Assembly (NCBI RefSeq): GCF_004342285.1
Contig: NZ_SMCV01000001.1
Span: 868,001 to 932,000, forward strand
Length of the DNA stretch: 64,000 nucleotides
Source of the DNA: Klebsiella sp. BIGb0138
GTDB taxonomy: Bacteria; Pseudomonadota; Gammaproteobacteria; Enterobacterales; Enterobacteriaceae
Reading direction: 5' to 3'
A program made the position numbers and the translations under genes. This document shows, piece after piece, positions 9,858 to 19,843 of the stretch; the first letter of the stretch is position 1; each line of letters opens with the position of its first letter. The notes below the pieces were generated by a model, which was given only the letters and a program-made list of their open reading frames with translations, ran no database searches and was not told the DNA's origin.

Positions 9858-10706
9858 ATGTCCACCTCGTTTTTTGTCGCCGCCGACTGGCTGGCGGAAC
9901 ATATTGATGACCCGGAAATCCAGATTATCGACGCACGGATGCTGCCCCCGGGTCAGGAAGCATCGCGCGATATCAGCGCGGAATACCGCGCAGGCCATAT
10001 TCCCAACGCGGTATTTTTCGATATCGAAGCCCTGTCGGATCACACCAGCCCGCTGCCGCATATGATGCCGCGCGCGGAGGCTTTTGCCGTGGCGATGCGT
10101 GAACTGGGGGTCAGCAGCGATAAACATCTGGTGGTTTATGATGAAGGCAACCTGTTTTCAGCGCCGCGCGCCTGGTGGATGCTGCGAACCTTTGGCGTCG
10201 AGAAGGTGTCCATTCTCGCCGGCGGTCTGGCCGGCTGGCAGCGCGACGAGCTGCCGCTGGAACAGGGTGTCCCGGAACTGCCGGAAGGTGAGTTTGACGG
10301 CCGCTTCGATCCTGAAGTGATCAAACGCCTGACCGATGTGCTGCTGGTGAGCCATGAAGGATCGGCGCAGATCGTCGACGCCCGCCCGGCCGGGCGCTTT
10401 AATGGCCTGGTGGACGAACCGCGTCCAGGGCTGCGTCGCGGGCATATTCCCGGCGCGCTCAACGTCCCGTGGAGCGATCTGGTCATCAACGGTGAGCTCA
10501 AAACCATTGACGAACTGAATGATATCTTCATCCGCCAGGGCGTGGATTTCGAGCGACCGATTATCGCCAGCTGCGGTTCAGGGGTGACGGCGGCGGTGGT
10601 GGTGCTGGCGCTGACGACGCTGGGCGTCAACGGCGTCTGCCTGTATGACGGCTCGTGGAGCGAATGGGGGGCGCGTAGCGATCTTCCGATCGAACCGGCG
10701 CAATAG
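9858..10706 (+). CDS. sseA: 3-mercaptopyruvate sulfurtransferase SseA
   Basis: Rhodanese-fold enzyme that moves sulfur from 3-mercaptopyruvate to acceptors such as cyanide or thiols. The 282-residue protein has two rhodanese domains. The second carries the active-site loop CGSGVTA typical of mercaptopyruvate sulfurtransferases. The reading frame is open nine codons further upstream, but the ATG at 9858 has a strong GGAGG five bases away and matches the E. coli start. It converges on sseB. Confidence 0.96.
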   Translation: MSTSFFVAADWLAEHIDDPEIQIIDARMLPPGQEASRDISAEYRAGHIPNAVFFDIEALSDHTSPLPHMMPRAEAFAVAMRELGVSSDKHLVVYDEGNLFSAPRAWWMLRTFGVEKVSILAGGLAGWQRDELPLEQGVPELPEGEFDGRFDPEVIKRLTDVLLVSHEGSAQIVDARPAGRFNGLVDEPRPGLRRGHIPGALNVPWSDLVINGELKTIDELNDIFIRQGVDFERPIIASCGSGVTAAVVVLALTTLGVNGVCLYDGSWSEWGARSDLPIEPAQ

Positions 10707-10714
10707 CCGCCGCA

Positions 10715-10734
10715 GCGGGGGCTGATGCCCCCGC
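10715..10734. terminator. Hairpin between convergent sseA and sseB
   Basis: A perfect 8-bp stem, GCGGGGGC with GCCCCCGC and a TGAT loop, sits in the 33-base gap between the two converging genes. There is no good U-tract on either side, so it may act as a weak bidirectional terminator or a 3'-end stabiliser. Confidence 0.55.
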
Positions 10735-10739
10735 CATCA

Positions 10740-11516
10740 TCAGATAATGCGGTTCTGTTTGAAGTCGCGCAGGAAGCTGCCCCAGCGCTTTTCGTAAAAC
10801 GGCGTGATGTGGGCCATCATAAAGTGGCTGATCCCCTTTTCGCCCTCGACCACCTGACAGATATCAATCGGCTCATCGCCCGGTAACGTATCGGTCGCCA
10901 CGCTGCCGGTGGCCTGAATCACCTCTTCGATATCACCTTCCGCTTCAATACCGATCAGCAGGTTTGCCGGCGCATCGGCGCTATCTTTAATTGAGCACAG
11001 AAACGCCCGCCTGACGGTTTTCAAGGTTTTGAACAGCGTCGTTAATGAGTCAATCATCTGCGCCGGCGGCTCGGCCACCTCAGACAACAGTAAAGACTCG
11101 CCGCCTTCGAGCACGGTTTGCGTACTCAGCGGATTGCCCTCTTCCCCCAGCAGATGGCGGATCTCATTGGGCATAAACTCTTTGCCGGTTGGCAGCTTCG
11201 CATTGAGGAACAGCGTTTCGCCGAGCGTCATCGCAAACAGCGTACGCGCCGGCATCACCACGAAAGATTGTTCATCTTCGACCGCCCGCTGCAAGGCTTG
11301 CAGCGAAGTGAAGAACGGAATAACCGACGCGCCGTCGTCTTTCTCCCAGTGCTGGAGGTCGACGGCACTCTCTTCAACAATGGGCTCGCCTTCCGCCGCC
11401 GCGCCGGGAACCCAGACGCTGGACTCCAGCAGCGTACGGAAAAATGCGGGGCGATGGCCCGGCTCGGTGGCCGCCTTTTCCAGCAGGGTTTCTAATTCAT
11501 TTTTAGTTTCGGACAT
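10740..11516 (-). CDS. sseB: Enhanced serine sensitivity protein SseB
   Basis: SseB-family protein of 258 residues, the same length as in E. coli. It was named because extra copies alter serine sensitivity; its molecular role is not established. No signal peptide or membrane segment is seen, so it should be cytoplasmic. The frame can be extended three codons to a GTG, but the ATG at 11516 matches the known protein start MSETKNELE. It lies downstream of pepB on the same strand with only a GC-rich hairpin between them. Confidence 0.93.
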   Translation of the reverse strand: MSETKNELETLLEKAATEPGHRPAFFRTLLESSVWVPGAAAEGEPIVEESAVDLQHWEKDDGASVIPFFTSLQALQRAVEDEQSFVVMPARTLFAMTLGETLFLNAKLPTGKEFMPNEIRHLLGEEGNPLSTQTVLEGGESLLLSEVAEPPAQMIDSLTTLFKTLKTVRRAFLCSIKDSADAPANLLIGIEAEGDIEEVIQATGSVATDTLPGDEPIDICQVVEGEKGISHFMMAHITPFYEKRWGSFLRDFKQNRII

Positions 11517-11601
11517 AATGCTCACAACGTCAGAATCGAAAGTGCCCCGGTTGCGCAGCGCCCGCCGGGGCGATAATCCGGGGCTGGCGCCCCTCTCTTT
11601 T

Positions 11602-12888
11602 TTACTCTGCGGTTAACAGATTAGCAATCGTGCGTACGCCGAGGCCGGTCGCCCCTGCGGACCACTGCTCAACGGCCGCTTTACGGTAGGTTGCCGAGCA
11701 GTCGATATGCAGCCAGCCCTGCTGGTAGTTCTCGACGAAGTGAGACAGGAAACCTGCCGCGGTGCTGGCCCCCGCCGGGTAAGCGGCGCTGCCGGTATTG
11801 TTCAGTTCCGCGAAGTTCGACGGCAGCTGGCCGCGGTGGAATTCGGCCAGCGGCAGACGCCAGAAGGCTTCATTTTCCGCCTGCGCGCTTGCCAGCAGGC
11901 GGTTCGCCAGCGGGTCGTCAAAGCTGAACAGCGCGTGGTAATCATTGCCGAGCGCGGTTTTCGCCGCGCCGGTCAGCGTGGCGGCATCGATAATCAGCTC
12001 CGGTTTCTGCGCCGAGGCGTCAATCAGACCATCCGCCAGCACCAGACGGCCTTCGGCGTCGGTGTTCATGATTTCCACGGTTTTACCGTTGCGATAGCGA
12101 ATAATATCGCCCAGCTTAAAGGCATTACCGCTGATCAGGTTGTCTGCACAGCACAGATACAGCTTCACGCGTTTGTTCAGGCCGCGGGTAATCGCGAAGG
12201 CCAGCGCGCCGGTGACCGTTGCCGCGCCGCCCATATCGGACTTCATCGAATCCATAAACGCGCTTTGCTTGATGCTGTAACCGCCGGAGTCGAAGGTGAT
12301 CCCTTTCCCGACCAGGCAGGCATACACCGGGGCTTCTTTATCACCGGTTGGGTTGTAATCCAGCGCCAGCAGCACCGGCGGTCGCTCGGAACCGCGCCCC
12401 ACGGTATGCAGGCCAAGGTAGCCCTGCTCGCGCAGATCTTCACCTTTCGTGATACGGTAAGTCACGTTGTCGCAGGCCACGCTGCACAGCAGATCGACGG
12501 CGCGCTGAGCCAGCTGTTCCGGGCCTAACTCTTCCGCCGGCGCGTTAATGGTGTCGCGCACCCAGTCAATAATCGTCAGACGGTTGTCCAGTTCGCTTTT
12601 CTGCGCATCATCCAGCGCCGGCCATTCCACCTGGCGGCTGCCTTTCGGCCCTTTGTAACCGGCCCAGAATGCCCACGCGCGGTCGGTATTCCAGCCTTCA
12701 CCGCTCAGCGCAACGTGCTTGATGCCCAGGCCGTCAACTTTACGCGCCGCGCGCTGAATCAGGCCCAGGTCGTCTTTACCGTTCAGATGCAGGGTGATGC
12801 CGTCATTGTTAATGCTGTAAGCCGCTTTCTCTCCCCAGCGCGCGTCGGCGGGTTGGGTTGTCAGCGTAATCTTCATGGCTTCGGTCAT
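11602..12888 (-). CDS. pepB: Aminopeptidase B (leucyl aminopeptidase family)
   Basis: Cytosolic M17-family metallo-aminopeptidase that removes N-terminal residues from short peptides. The 428-residue protein contains the M17 metal-binding and active-site region [14 protein letters not shown] and the signature [14 protein letters not shown]. The open frame extends 36 codons upstream, but that extension resembles no known PepB. The ATG at 12888 gives MTEAMKITL, as in E. coli. It sits at the end of the isc gene run, as in other enterics. Confidence 0.96.
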   Translation of the reverse strand: MTEAMKITLTTQPADARWGEKAAYSINNDGITLHLNGKDDLGLIQRAARKVDGLGIKHVALSGEGWNTDRAWAFWAGYKGPKGSRQVEWPALDDAQKSELDNRLTIIDWVRDTINAPAEELGPEQLAQRAVDLLCSVACDNVTYRITKGEDLREQGYLGLHTVGRGSERPPVLLALDYNPTGDKEAPVYACLVGKGITFDSGGYSIKQSAFMDSMKSDMGGAATVTGALAFAITRGLNKRVKLYLCCADNLISGNAFKLGDIIRYRNGKTVEIMNTDAEGRLVLADGLIDASAQKPELIIDAATLTGAAKTALGNDYHALFSFDDPLANRLLASAQAENEAFWRLPLAEFHRGQLPSNFAELNNTGSAAYPAGASTAAGFLSHFVENYQQGWLHIDCSATYRKAAVEQWSAGATGLGVRTIANLLTAE

Positions 12889-12982
12889 GTTATCTTTATC
12901 CTTCTTTGGCAAAGGAGCCGCATTTGGCAAAAGGGCCGCCAAAAGGCAGCCCATATTATTTTTCCGCTTAATGATACGGAAA

Positions 12983-13183
12983 TTATTCTGCTTCATCTAA
13001 CCAGACTAGCAGAATCGCCTCCAGAATTTTTTCATTGGATGCGGTCGGATTGTCGTCAAAGTCTTCCAGTTCGCAAATCCACTGATGCATATCGGTGAAG
13101 CGAACGGTTTTCGGGTCGAGATCCGGGAAGGCATCATACAGCGCTTCGCCGATTTCACGACTGTCGGTCCATTTCAGTCCCAT
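12983..13183 (-). CDS. iscX: Fe-S assembly protein IscX
   Basis: Small acidic 66-residue protein that binds IscS and iron and tunes cluster assembly, as an iron donor or regulator. It matches E. coli IscX (YfhJ) along its full length, [15 protein letters not shown] to WLDEAE. The start at 13183 lies one base past the end of fdx, so the two genes are translationally linked. A longer upstream frame overlaps fdx and is not believable. Confidence 0.96.
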   Translation of the reverse strand: MGLKWTDSREIGEALYDAFPDLDPKTVRFTDMHQWICELEDFDDNPTASNEKILEAILLVWLDEAE

Positions 13184-13184
13184 A

Positions 13185-13520
13185 TTAATGCTCGCGTGCG
13201 TGGTTGATGGTGTAACGCGGGATCTCGACGACCAGATCGTCATGGGTCACGCGCGCCTGGCAGCTCAGACGGCTGTCGGGTTCGAGCCCCCAGGCCTTAT
13301 CCAGCATATCGTCTTCATCTTCGGTACTTTCCGCCAGCGAGTCAAAACCTTCACGCACGATGCAGTGGCAGGTGGTGCAGGCACAGGATTTTTCACAGGC
13401 GTGTTCGATCTCGATACCGCTACGCAGCGCGGCATCCAGAATGGTCTCACCGATCTCAGCTTCCACAACTACGCCATCCGGGCACAGGTCCTGATGGGGC
13501 AGAAAAACAATCTTTGGCAT
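13185..13520 (-). CDS. fdx: Adrenodoxin-type [2Fe-2S] ferredoxin
   Basis: Electron carrier that supplies reducing equivalents for cluster assembly by the Isc machinery. The 111-residue protein has the ligand set Cys42, Cys48, Cys51 and Cys87 expected for a vertebrate-type [2Fe-2S] ferredoxin, plus the extra conserved Cys46. The gene starts one base after hscA ends and is followed at once by iscX. Confidence 0.98.
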   Translation of the reverse strand: MPKIVFLPHQDLCPDGVVVEAEIGETILDAALRSGIEIEHACEKSCACTTCHCIVREGFDSLAESTEDEDDMLDKAWGLEPDSRLSCQARVTHDDLVVEIPRYTINHAREH

Positions 13521-13521
13521 A

Positions 13522-15372
13522 TTAAACCTCGTCCACGGATTGGCCTTTCAGCGCAGTACGGACCGACTGGTCCATGCGGCGTGCGGCAAATTCCTGGGTT
13601 TGTGTGTCTGTATTTTTAATCGCATCTTTAATTGCGTCGGCGTCATCGCCTGCCGCGACCGCGCGCAGCTGCGCCGTCGCCTCATCGATAGCCTGACGTT
13701 CTGCGGCGCTTAACAGCGCGGCATCGGCGGCCAGCGCGCTCTCCAGGCTCTCAAGAACGCGCGCGGCTTCGACTTTTTGCTCAGCCAGCATCCGCGCCTT
13801 GATATCCTGTTCGGCGTGACTCATCGAATCTTTAATCATGGTGGCGATTTCACCGTCGGTCAGGCCGTAGGACGGCTTCACCTGAATGGAGGCTTCGACA
13901 CCGGTCGATTTTTCCATGGCGGTCACGCTCAGCAGACCATCGGCATCGACCTGGAAGATCACGCGAATATGCGCCCCGCCGGCCGGCAGAGCCGGAATCC
14001 CGCGCAGCGCAAAACGCGCCAGAGAACGGCAGTCCTGCACCAGTTCGCGCTCGCCCTGCATCACGTGGATAGACATCGCCGTCTGACCATCTTTGAAGGT
14101 CGTGAACTCCTGCGCACGGGCCACCGGGATCGTGGTGTTGCGCGGGATCACTTTCTCCACCAGGCCGCCCATCGTCTCCAGCCCCAGGGAGAGCGGAATG
14201 ACGTCAAGCAGCAGGAGTTCGCTATCCGGTTTGTTACCCACCAGGATATCGGCCTGAATCGCGGCGCCAATGGCCACCACTTTGTCCGGATCAATCGTGG
14301 TCAGCGGCGTACGGCCAAAAAATTCGCCGACGCGCTCACGGACCAGCGGCACGCGCGTCGAACCGCCGACCATCACCACTTCCAGCACCTCTTCCGCCGT
14401 CACGCCGGCATCTTTCAACGCGCGGCGGCAGGCCAGCAGGGTACGTTTAACCAGCGGAGCAATCAGCTCATCGAACTGGCTGCGGGCGATCTCGCCTTGC
14501 CAGCCGCCGACGTCCACGCTGACGGAGTCGGCGTCGCTGAGGGCGATTTTCGCCGCGATCGCCGCATCCAGCAGTTCACGCTGCAGACGATTATCGCTGC
14601 GATCGCTCAGGCCCGCCTGTTCGCGCAGGTAATCCGCCAGCAGATGGTCGAAATCATCGCCGCCGAGCGCGGAATCACCGCCGGTCGCCAGCACTTCAAA
14701 TACTCCGCGGCTTAAGCGCAGTACCGAAATGTCAAAGGTGCCGCCGCCGAGATCGTAAACCGCGATAACCCCTTCCTGACCGGAATCGAGGCCGTAGGCA
14801 ATCGCCGCGGCGGTCGGTTCGTTCAGCAGACGCAGCACGTGCAGGCCAGCCAGCCGCGCGGCGTCCCTGGTGCCCTGCCGCTGGGCGTCGTCAAAATAGG
14901 CTGGAACGGTAATGACCACGCCGTCGAGTTCGCCGGAGAGGGCTTCTGTCGCCCTGGCGGCCAGCGCTTTCAGGATATCGGCGGAGACGCGAACCGGATT
15001 GAGCAGACCGCCGGCGGTCTGGATCATCGGCAGACCGTTTTCACTGGCCTGCAGCTGGTAAGGCAGATGGGGGTAGCGGGTCTGAATATCGGCCAGCGAG
15101 CGCCCCATCATCCGCTTCACGGAGCTGATGGTGTTCACCGGGTCGTGGGCCGCATTTTGCCGGGCATCGTACCCGACGTCGAGACCGGATGCGTGGTAGT
15201 GCACCACGGAAGGCAGCAGGTAGCGCCCCTGATGATCGGGCAGTGTTTCGGCCTGACCGCTACGCACGGTAGCGACCAGAGAATTGGTGGTGCCCAGGTC
15301 AATACCCGCCGCCAGACGACGCTGGTGCGGCGCGGCACTCAGGCCAGGCTCACTAATTTGTAATAAGGCCAT
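13522..15372 (-). CDS. hscA: Fe-S assembly chaperone HscA (Hsp70 family)
   Basis: Specialised Hsp70 that binds the LPPVK motif of IscU and drives cluster transfer by ATP hydrolysis. At 616 residues it has the full Hsp70 layout. The nucleotide-binding domain includes IDLGTTNS near residues 25-32 and [14 protein letters not shown], and it is followed by the substrate-binding domain and helical lid. It lies between its J-protein partner hscB (15-base gap) and fdx. Confidence 0.98.
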   Translation of the reverse strand: MALLQISEPGLSAAPHQRRLAAGIDLGTTNSLVATVRSGQAETLPDHQGRYLLPSVVHYHASGLDVGYDARQNAAHDPVNTISSVKRMMGRSLADIQTRYPHLPYQLQASENGLPMIQTAGGLLNPVRVSADILKALAARATEALSGELDGVVITVPAYFDDAQRQGTRDAARLAGLHVLRLLNEPTAAAIAYGLDSGQEGVIAVYDLGGGTFDISVLRLSRGVFEVLATGGDSALGGDDFDHLLADYLREQAGLSDRSDNRLQRELLDAAIAAKIALSDADSVSVDVGGWQGEIARSQFDELIAPLVKRTLLACRRALKDAGVTAEEVLEVVMVGGSTRVPLVRERVGEFFGRTPLTTIDPDKVVAIGAAIQADILVGNKPDSELLLLDVIPLSLGLETMGGLVEKVIPRNTTIPVARAQEFTTFKDGQTAMSIHVMQGERELVQDCRSLARFALRGIPALPAGGAHIRVIFQVDADGLLSVTAMEKSTGVEASIQVKPSYGLTDGEIATMIKDSMSHAEQDIKARMLAEQKVEAARVLESLESALAADAALLSAAERQAIDEATAQLRAVAAGDDADAIKDAIKNTDTQTQEFAARRMDQSVRTALKGQSVDEV

Positions 15373-15387
15373 AATTGCTTCCGAAAA

Positions 15388-15903
15388 TTAAAAATCGAGC
15401 AGCTTTTCTTCGAGTTGTTCTGCAACGCTCTGAAGTTTATCGAGAAAACGCAGTTTACGCACGGTATCCGCCGCCGCGTCCCACGTCTCGTTATTGAGTT
15501 GTTCGACAACCTGCTGATGACGAACGTCGTACATCCCCTTCACGCGTTTGATAAAGGCCGCCAGACGCGCCTCATCCTGTGATTTTTCAATCTCATCCAG
15601 CTCTTCGCGCAGCTCCAGCTGCTCCATCAGGAACGCGGTATCACGCACGGTGTGCTGTTCGCTGGCTAAATCATAGCCATGAAGCGAAAGGATATATTCG
15701 GCGCGGGTCAGCGGATGACGCAGCGTTTGCCACGCCTGGTTGATGGTAGCGGATTGCTGCACGGAGGCGAGCTGTTCGGCCGCGCTCGCGCTGGCGAACT
15801 TGTCAGGATGGTACTGGCGCTGTAAATCCTGGTACCGGGCAGCCAGCTGTTCTTGCGAAAGGGTATAACTGACCGGTAACCCGAAGAGGGTAAAATAGTC
15901 CAT
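15388..15903 (-). CDS. hscB: J-domain co-chaperone HscB
   Basis: DnaJ-like co-chaperone that delivers IscU to HscA and stimulates its ATPase. The 171-residue protein has an N-terminal J domain with HPD at residues 32-34, then the C-terminal helical IscU-binding domain. The frame is open ten codons upstream, but the ATG at 15903 has a GAGG site and gives the known [10 protein letters not shown] start. The 193-base gap from iscA holds two hairpins. Confidence 0.98.
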   Translation of the reverse strand: MDYFTLFGLPVSYTLSQEQLAARYQDLQRQYHPDKFASASAAEQLASVQQSATINQAWQTLRHPLTRAEYILSLHGYDLASEQHTVRDTAFLMEQLELREELDEIEKSQDEARLAAFIKRVKGMYDVRHQQVVEQLNNETWDAAADTVRKLRFLDKLQSVAEQLEEKLLDF

Positions 15904-15933
15904 AACAACCTCAGGGTTAACGAGATAAAGCAA

Positions 15934-16041
15934 ACCCCACTCACGGTTAACCGCGGTGGGGTCCTCTACCCGCGTATTTCGGGCCGCCCTGGCGCTGGCT
16001 ATACACGCTCACCTGATGAACTTACTGCGGTAAGCGCATCA
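15934..16041 (-). promoter_or_regulatory. Hairpins between iscA and hscB
   Basis: Two stem-loops lie in the iscA-hscB gap. The first pairs ACCCCAC (15934-15940) with GTGGGGT (15956-15962) around the inner palindrome CGGTTAACCG. On the reverse strand it is followed by TTTGCTTTAT, a poor U-tract. The second pairs TGATG-CTTAC (from 16014) with GTAAG-CATCA (to 16041) around a TGCG loop. They could attenuate or process the transcript between iscRSUA and hscBA-fdx. Confidence 0.5.
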
Positions 16042-16096
16042 TGACTCGCGCGTTTAGCGCCTCGCTGCGGCCTGAATGTACCGGGTAGCGTCGGAA

Positions 16097-16420
16097 TTAT
16101 ACGTTAAAGCTTTCGCCGCAACCGCACTCATCTTTAACGTTCGGGTTGGTAAATTTAAACCCTTCGTTCAGACCTTCTTTGACAAAGTCCAGCTGAGTAC
16201 CGTCAAGGAACTGCAGGCTTTTGCCGTCGATCACTACCTTGACGCCTTTATCTTCAAACACGGTGTCTTCTGCCGCCGGCTCGTCAACAAATTCCAGCAC
16301 ATAGGCCATACCTGAACAGCCGGAAGTGCGGACACCTAAGCGCAGACCGAAGCCTTTGCCGCGGTTGGCCAGGAAGGAATTAACCCGCGACGCTGCGCTG
16401 TCGCTAAGAGTAATCGACAT
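16097..16420 (-). CDS. iscA: Fe-S carrier protein IscA
   Basis: A-type carrier that receives clusters or iron and passes them on, notably in [4Fe-4S] maturation. The 107-residue protein has the three family cysteines, Cys35 in SGCSGMAY and Cys99/Cys101 in the terminal CGCGESF. It lies 15 bases after iscU in the isc operon. Confidence 0.98.
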   Translation of the reverse strand: MSITLSDSAASRVNSFLANRGKGFGLRLGVRTSGCSGMAYVLEFVDEPAAEDTVFEDKGVKVVIDGKSLQFLDGTQLDFVKEGLNEGFKFTNPNVKDECGCGESFNV

Positions 16421-16435
16421 ACAATAACCTCTTAA

Positions 16436-16822
16436 TTATTTCGCTTCACGTTTGCTTTTGTAATCCGCAATCGCGGCTTTAATCGCGTCTTCCGCCAGGA
16501 TCGAGCAGTGAATTTTCACCGGCGGCAGTTCCAGTTCGTCGGCGATATCGGTGTTCTTGATCGCCTGCGCTTCGTCCAGAGACTTGCCTTTCACCCATTC
16601 GGTGACCAGGGAGCTGGAAGCGATAGCGGAACCGCAGCCATAGGTCTTGAAACGCGCGTCTTCAATGATACCGTCATTGTTGACTTTAATCTGCAACTTC
16701 ATCACGTCGCCACACGCCGGGGCGCCAACCATGCCGCTGCCGACATTTTCGTCGCTGTTGTCGAAAGAGCCGACGTTGCGCGGGTTCTCGTAATGATCAA
16801 TAACTTTTTCGCTGTATGCCAT
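16436..16822 (-). CDS. iscU: Fe-S cluster scaffold IscU
   Basis: Scaffold on which IscS-derived sulfur and iron are built into [2Fe-2S] clusters. The 128-residue protein has the cluster ligands Cys37, Cys63 and Cys106, the conserved Asp39, and the HscA-binding LPPVK at residues 99-103. It is located directly downstream of iscS. Confidence 0.99.
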   Translation of the reverse strand: MAYSEKVIDHYENPRNVGSFDNSDENVGSGMVGAPACGDVMKLQIKVNNDGIIEDARFKTYGCGSAIASSSLVTEWVKGKSLDEAQAIKNTDIADELELPPVKIHCSILAEDAIKAAIADYKSKREAK

Positions 16823-16848
16823 GATGAATTCTCCTTATACCCTACCGA

Positions 16849-18063
16849 TTAATGATGAGACCATTCGATGCTGTTCAGATCCACGCCCTGTTTGAACATA
16901 TCCCACAGCGGAGACAGATCGCGCAGACGGCCGATGGATTTACGAACCAGGTCGATGGTGTAGTCAATCTCTTCTTCGGTAGTGAAGCGACCTAAAGAGA
17001 AACGGATAGAACTGTGTGCCAGTTCGTCAGTCATGCCCAGTGCGCGAAGCACGTAGGACGGCTCAAGGCTGGCAGAAGTACAAGCGGAACCGGAGGAAAC
17101 GGCCAGGTCTTTCAGCGCCATAATCAGCGACTCGCCTTCAACATAGTTGAAGCTGACGTTGAGAATGTTCGGCGCGCCCTGCTCCAGGTCACCGTTGAGG
17201 TAAACCTCTTCCATATCTTTAACGCCTTCCCACAGACGGTTACGCAGACTGCGCAGACGCGCCATCTCGGTTTCCATCTCTGCTTTCGCGATACGGTAAG
17301 CTTCACCCATACCGACGATCTGGTGGACTGGCAGAGTCCCGGAACGCATGCCGCGCTCGTGACCGCCGCCGTGCATCTGCGCTTCAATGCGGATACGCGG
17401 TTTACGGCGAACGTACAGCGCGCCAATCCCTTTCGGGCCATAAATTTTGTGACCGGAGAAAGACATCAGGTCAACTTTCAGCTGGCTCAGATCGATAGGC
17501 AGTTTGCCCACGCTCTGGGTCGCGTCAACGTGGTAGATGATGCCACGCGCACGGCACAGTTCGCCGATGGTGGCGATATCCTGTACCACGCCAATTTCGT
17601 TGTTCACGTGCATGATGGACACCAGGATGGTGTCGTCACGCATCGCCGCTTCCAGCTCTTTGAGGTCGATAATCCCGTTGCGCTGCGGCGCCAGGTAGGT
17701 AACTTCGAAGCCTTCACGCTCCAGCTGACGGCAGGTATCCAGAACCGCTTTGTGCTCGGTTTTGCTGGTAATAATGTGCTTGCCTTTTTTCTGATAAAAG
17801 TTGGCAGCGCCTTTAATCGCCAGGTTATCGGATTCCGTTGCGCCGGAGGTAAATACGATTTCGCGCGGATCGGCGCCGACCAGCTCGGCAATCTGATTGC
17901 GGGCGATATCAACCGCCTCTTCAGCCTGCCAGCCGAAACGGTGTGAACGAGAGGCCGGGTTACCAAAGGTCCCGTCCAGGGTCAGGAACTGCATCATTTT
18001 CTCGGCAACACGCGGGTCCACCGGCGTTGTTGCGGAGTAATCGAGGTAAATCGGTAATTTCAT
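16849..18063 (-). CDS. iscS: Cysteine desulfurase IscS
   Basis: PLP-dependent desulfurase that takes sulfur from cysteine for Fe-S clusters, tRNA thiolation and other sulfur pathways. At 404 residues it equals the E. coli length. The PLP lysine lies in [12 protein letters not shown] and the mobile catalytic cysteine in [14 protein letters not shown] 172-base spacer with a strong hairpin separates it from iscR. Confidence 0.99.
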   Translation of the reverse strand: MKLPIYLDYSATTPVDPRVAEKMMQFLTLDGTFGNPASRSHRFGWQAEEAVDIARNQIAELVGADPREIVFTSGATESDNLAIKGAANFYQKKGKHIITSKTEHKAVLDTCRQLEREGFEVTYLAPQRNGIIDLKELEAAMRDDTILVSIMHVNNEIGVVQDIATIGELCRARGIIYHVDATQSVGKLPIDLSQLKVDLMSFSGHKIYGPKGIGALYVRRKPRIRIEAQMHGGGHERGMRSGTLPVHQIVGMGEAYRIAKAEMETEMARLRSLRNRLWEGVKDMEEVYLNGDLEQGAPNILNVSFNYVEGESLIMALKDLAVSSGSACTSASLEPSYVLRALGMTDELAHSSIRFSLGRFTTEEEIDYTIDLVRKSIGRLRDLSPLWDMFKQGVDLNSIEWSHH

Positions 18064-18131
18064 TGCTCTTTAACTCCGTACATCACTCAATGCAAGGAAC
18101 CAGGCAACCGGCTTGATGTACGTCCGGGACA

Positions 18132-18151
18132 CGGGATGTCGTAACATCCCG
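18132..18151 (-). promoter_or_regulatory. iscR-iscS intergenic hairpin
   Basis: Perfect 8-bp stem CGGGATGT/ACATCCCG with loop CGTA. In E. coli the iscR-iscS spacer contains a stable structure that protects the iscR fragment when the small RNA RyhB triggers decay of the downstream iscSUA message. The position here fits that role. The RyhB pairing site itself was not mapped. Confidence 0.6.
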
Positions 18152-18235
18152 GCCTGATTCGAAAATCTTTTATAATTTTTACCCTGAACATTTCACCTTG
18201 CAGCGAATAAGCCGCAAACGGAAACAGAACGAGTA

Positions 18236-18727
18236 CTACGCACGCAGTTTGACGTCGATAGCGTCCTGGGTACGGGTATTGCGCTGGGATTCATGGCTAT
18301 GCTGACGGCCTGAAACATCAAGGACTTCCTGGTTATTGACCAGTTCACCGAGGGTGATGTTATTCAGGAAGCCGGTCAGACGCTCGCTCAGGTCGCGCCA
18401 TAGCGCGTGGGTCAGACACTTATCGCCGCCCTGGCATCCGCCTTTACCCTGACAGCGGGTGGCGTCAACCGATTCGTCTACCGCGCTGATCACTTCGCCT
18501 ACGGCGATACTGCCAGCTTCTTTACCTAACAAATAACCGCCGCCTGGGCCACGCACGCTGGATACCAGACCGTTTTTACGCAGACGGGAAAACAGCTGTT
18601 CCAGATAGGACAGCGAGATCCCCTGACGTTCAGAAATATCAGCCAACGGAACCGGGCCCGATTCAGAGTTGAGCGCGACGTCCAGCATCGCGGTCACAGC
18701 ATAACGCCCTTTAGATGTCAGTCTCAT
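18236..18727 (-). CDS. iscR: Iron-sulfur cluster regulator IscR
   Basis: Rrf2-family transcription factor that senses Fe-S status with a [2Fe-2S] cluster. Holo-IscR represses the isc operon. The 163-residue protein has an N-terminal winged helix and cluster ligands Cys92, Cys98 and Cys104, with His107 following. It is the first gene of the operon, and two type 1 IscR operators lie upstream at 18806-18855. Confidence 0.98.
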   Translation of the reverse strand: MRLTSKGRYAVTAMLDVALNSESGPVPLADISERQGISLSYLEQLFSRLRKNGLVSSVRGPGGGYLLGKEAGSIAVGEVISAVDESVDATRCQGKGGCQGGDKCLTHALWRDLSERLTGFLNNITLGELVNNQEVLDVSGRQHSHESQRNTRTQDAIDVKLRA

Positions 18728-18805
18728 GTCTTACTTAACCTCAAACTCGCCCCTGCCCGGGCTTTTTATTAATATGGGGTATTGCATAGCAGGGCCAAGT
18801 CTGAC

Positions 18806-18855
18806 ATTCCCGAGTAATTTGGTCAACTATTTACTTGACTGTTTTAGTCAGGTAT
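18806..18855 (-). promoter_or_regulatory. Two tandem IscR type 1 operators
   Basis: Two adjacent 25-bp sites fit the IscR type 1 pattern. The one at 18831-18855 has GACTG and CAGTC-like arms (TTGACTGTTTTAGTCAG on the plus strand). The one at 18806-18830 is a weaker match containing TTGACC on the reverse strand, which may also serve as the -35 box. Spacing and position match the autoregulated iscR promoter of E. coli. Confidence 0.85.
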
Positions 18856-18890
18856 TTAACCATCTGTGCCCTATCGCATTATCGCGCCGC

Positions 18891-18911
18891 AAGTCCCGCT
18901 CTGCGGGGCTT
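18891..18911. terminator. Hairpin between trmJ and the iscR promoter
   Basis: A 9-bp stem (AAGTCCCGC with GCGGGGCTT, one G-U pair) with a three-base loop lies 75 bases downstream of the trmJ stop. It has no real U-tract, so it is at best a weak terminator that isolates the isc promoter. Confidence 0.4.
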
Positions 18912-18985
18912 TGCCGCCCTCTGTCCGTTCACCGCTCGCGGCGGCGGAAATCCAAAAGGCGGCGAAACAGCGCCAGGAAGGAACC

Positions 18986-19723
18986 TTAGTCTTTGTTTTT
19001 CTGCGGCTGTTCAATCGACGCCAGCATGCCGCGCAGGATATTGAGCTCCTGGCTTTCCGGGCGCGCGCGGGTAAACAGGCGGCGCAGTTTATTCATCACC
19101 TGCCCGGGATGGTTGGCACGGATAAAGCCGGTAGCGAGCAGGGTTTGCTCAAGGTGGCCGTAAAAGCGCTCTAAGTCATCCACCAGCGGATACGGCGTCT
19201 CTTCGTGCTCCACCGCCGCTTCGTTCTGCTCCTGCGTCGCCAGCCAGGCCATACGCACTTCGTAGGCGATAACCTGCACCGCCATCGCCAGGTTCAGCGA
19301 GCTGTATTCCGGGTTGGCGGCGATAGCGACATGGTAGTGGCATTTCTGCAGTTCATCGTTGGTCAGCCCGACGCGTTCGCGGCCAAACACCAGCGCCACC
19401 GGCGCATGCTGCCCTTCCGCCACGCTCTTCAGGCCGCACTCGCGCGGGTCAAGCATCGGCCACGGTAGCGTACGCGAACGCGCACTGGTCCCCACCACCA
19501 GACTGCAACCAGCCAGCGCCTCGTCGAGGGTATCGACGATCTGCGCGTTGCCGATCACATCGCTGGCGCCCGCTGCCAGCGCGATAGCCTGCGAATCAGG
19601 TTTGACTAACGGATTCACCAGCCACAGGTTGGTTAACCCCATGGTTTTCATGGCCCGGGCAACGGAACCCATATTTCCAGTATGTGATGTTTCTACCAGT
19701 ACGATTCGAATATTTTGTAGCAT
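18986..19723 (-). CDS. trmJ: tRNA (cytidine/uridine-2'-O)-methyltransferase TrmJ
   Basis: SPOUT-class methyltransferase that makes the 2'-O-methyl group at position 32 of several tRNAs. The 245-residue protein has the SpoU-family core: an N-terminal [18 protein letters not shown] motif and a C-terminal knot region with [14 protein letters not shown]. It is transcribed away from suhB, with a 120-base shared promoter region. Confidence 0.96.
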   Translation of the reverse strand: MLQNIRIVLVETSHTGNMGSVARAMKTMGLTNLWLVNPLVKPDSQAIALAAGASDVIGNAQIVDTLDEALAGCSLVVGTSARSRTLPWPMLDPRECGLKSVAEGQHAPVALVFGRERVGLTNDELQKCHYHVAIAANPEYSSLNLAMAVQVIAYEVRMAWLATQEQNEAAVEHEETPYPLVDDLERFYGHLEQTLLATGFIRANHPGQVMNKLRRLFTRARPESQELNILRGMLASIEQPQKNKD

Positions 19724-19815
19724 TATGGTTCTTCGGCTAAAGATTATTCGCGCATGCTATCATAAAACGGAGACATAAGCAGATTTCGCTGTTACTATGT
19801 GCGCCGTTTTTTCCC

Positions 19816-19826
19816 GTTCTTTAACA
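19816..19826 (+). promoter_or_regulatory. boxA element in the suhB leader
   Basis: GTTCTTTAACA in the 5' leader of suhB matches the boxA recognised by NusB/NusE. In E. coli a boxA in the suhB leader mediates Nus-factor control of suhB, whose product is itself part of the Nus antitermination complex. Autoregulation is therefore likely here too. Confidence 0.75.
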
Positions 19827-19843
19827 TCCAGTGAGAGAGACCG

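Noticed and set aside
13777-14715. 312-codon open frame antisense to hscA
   Set aside because: Histidine- and glutamine-rich antisense shadow of a conserved Hsp70 gene, with no domain.
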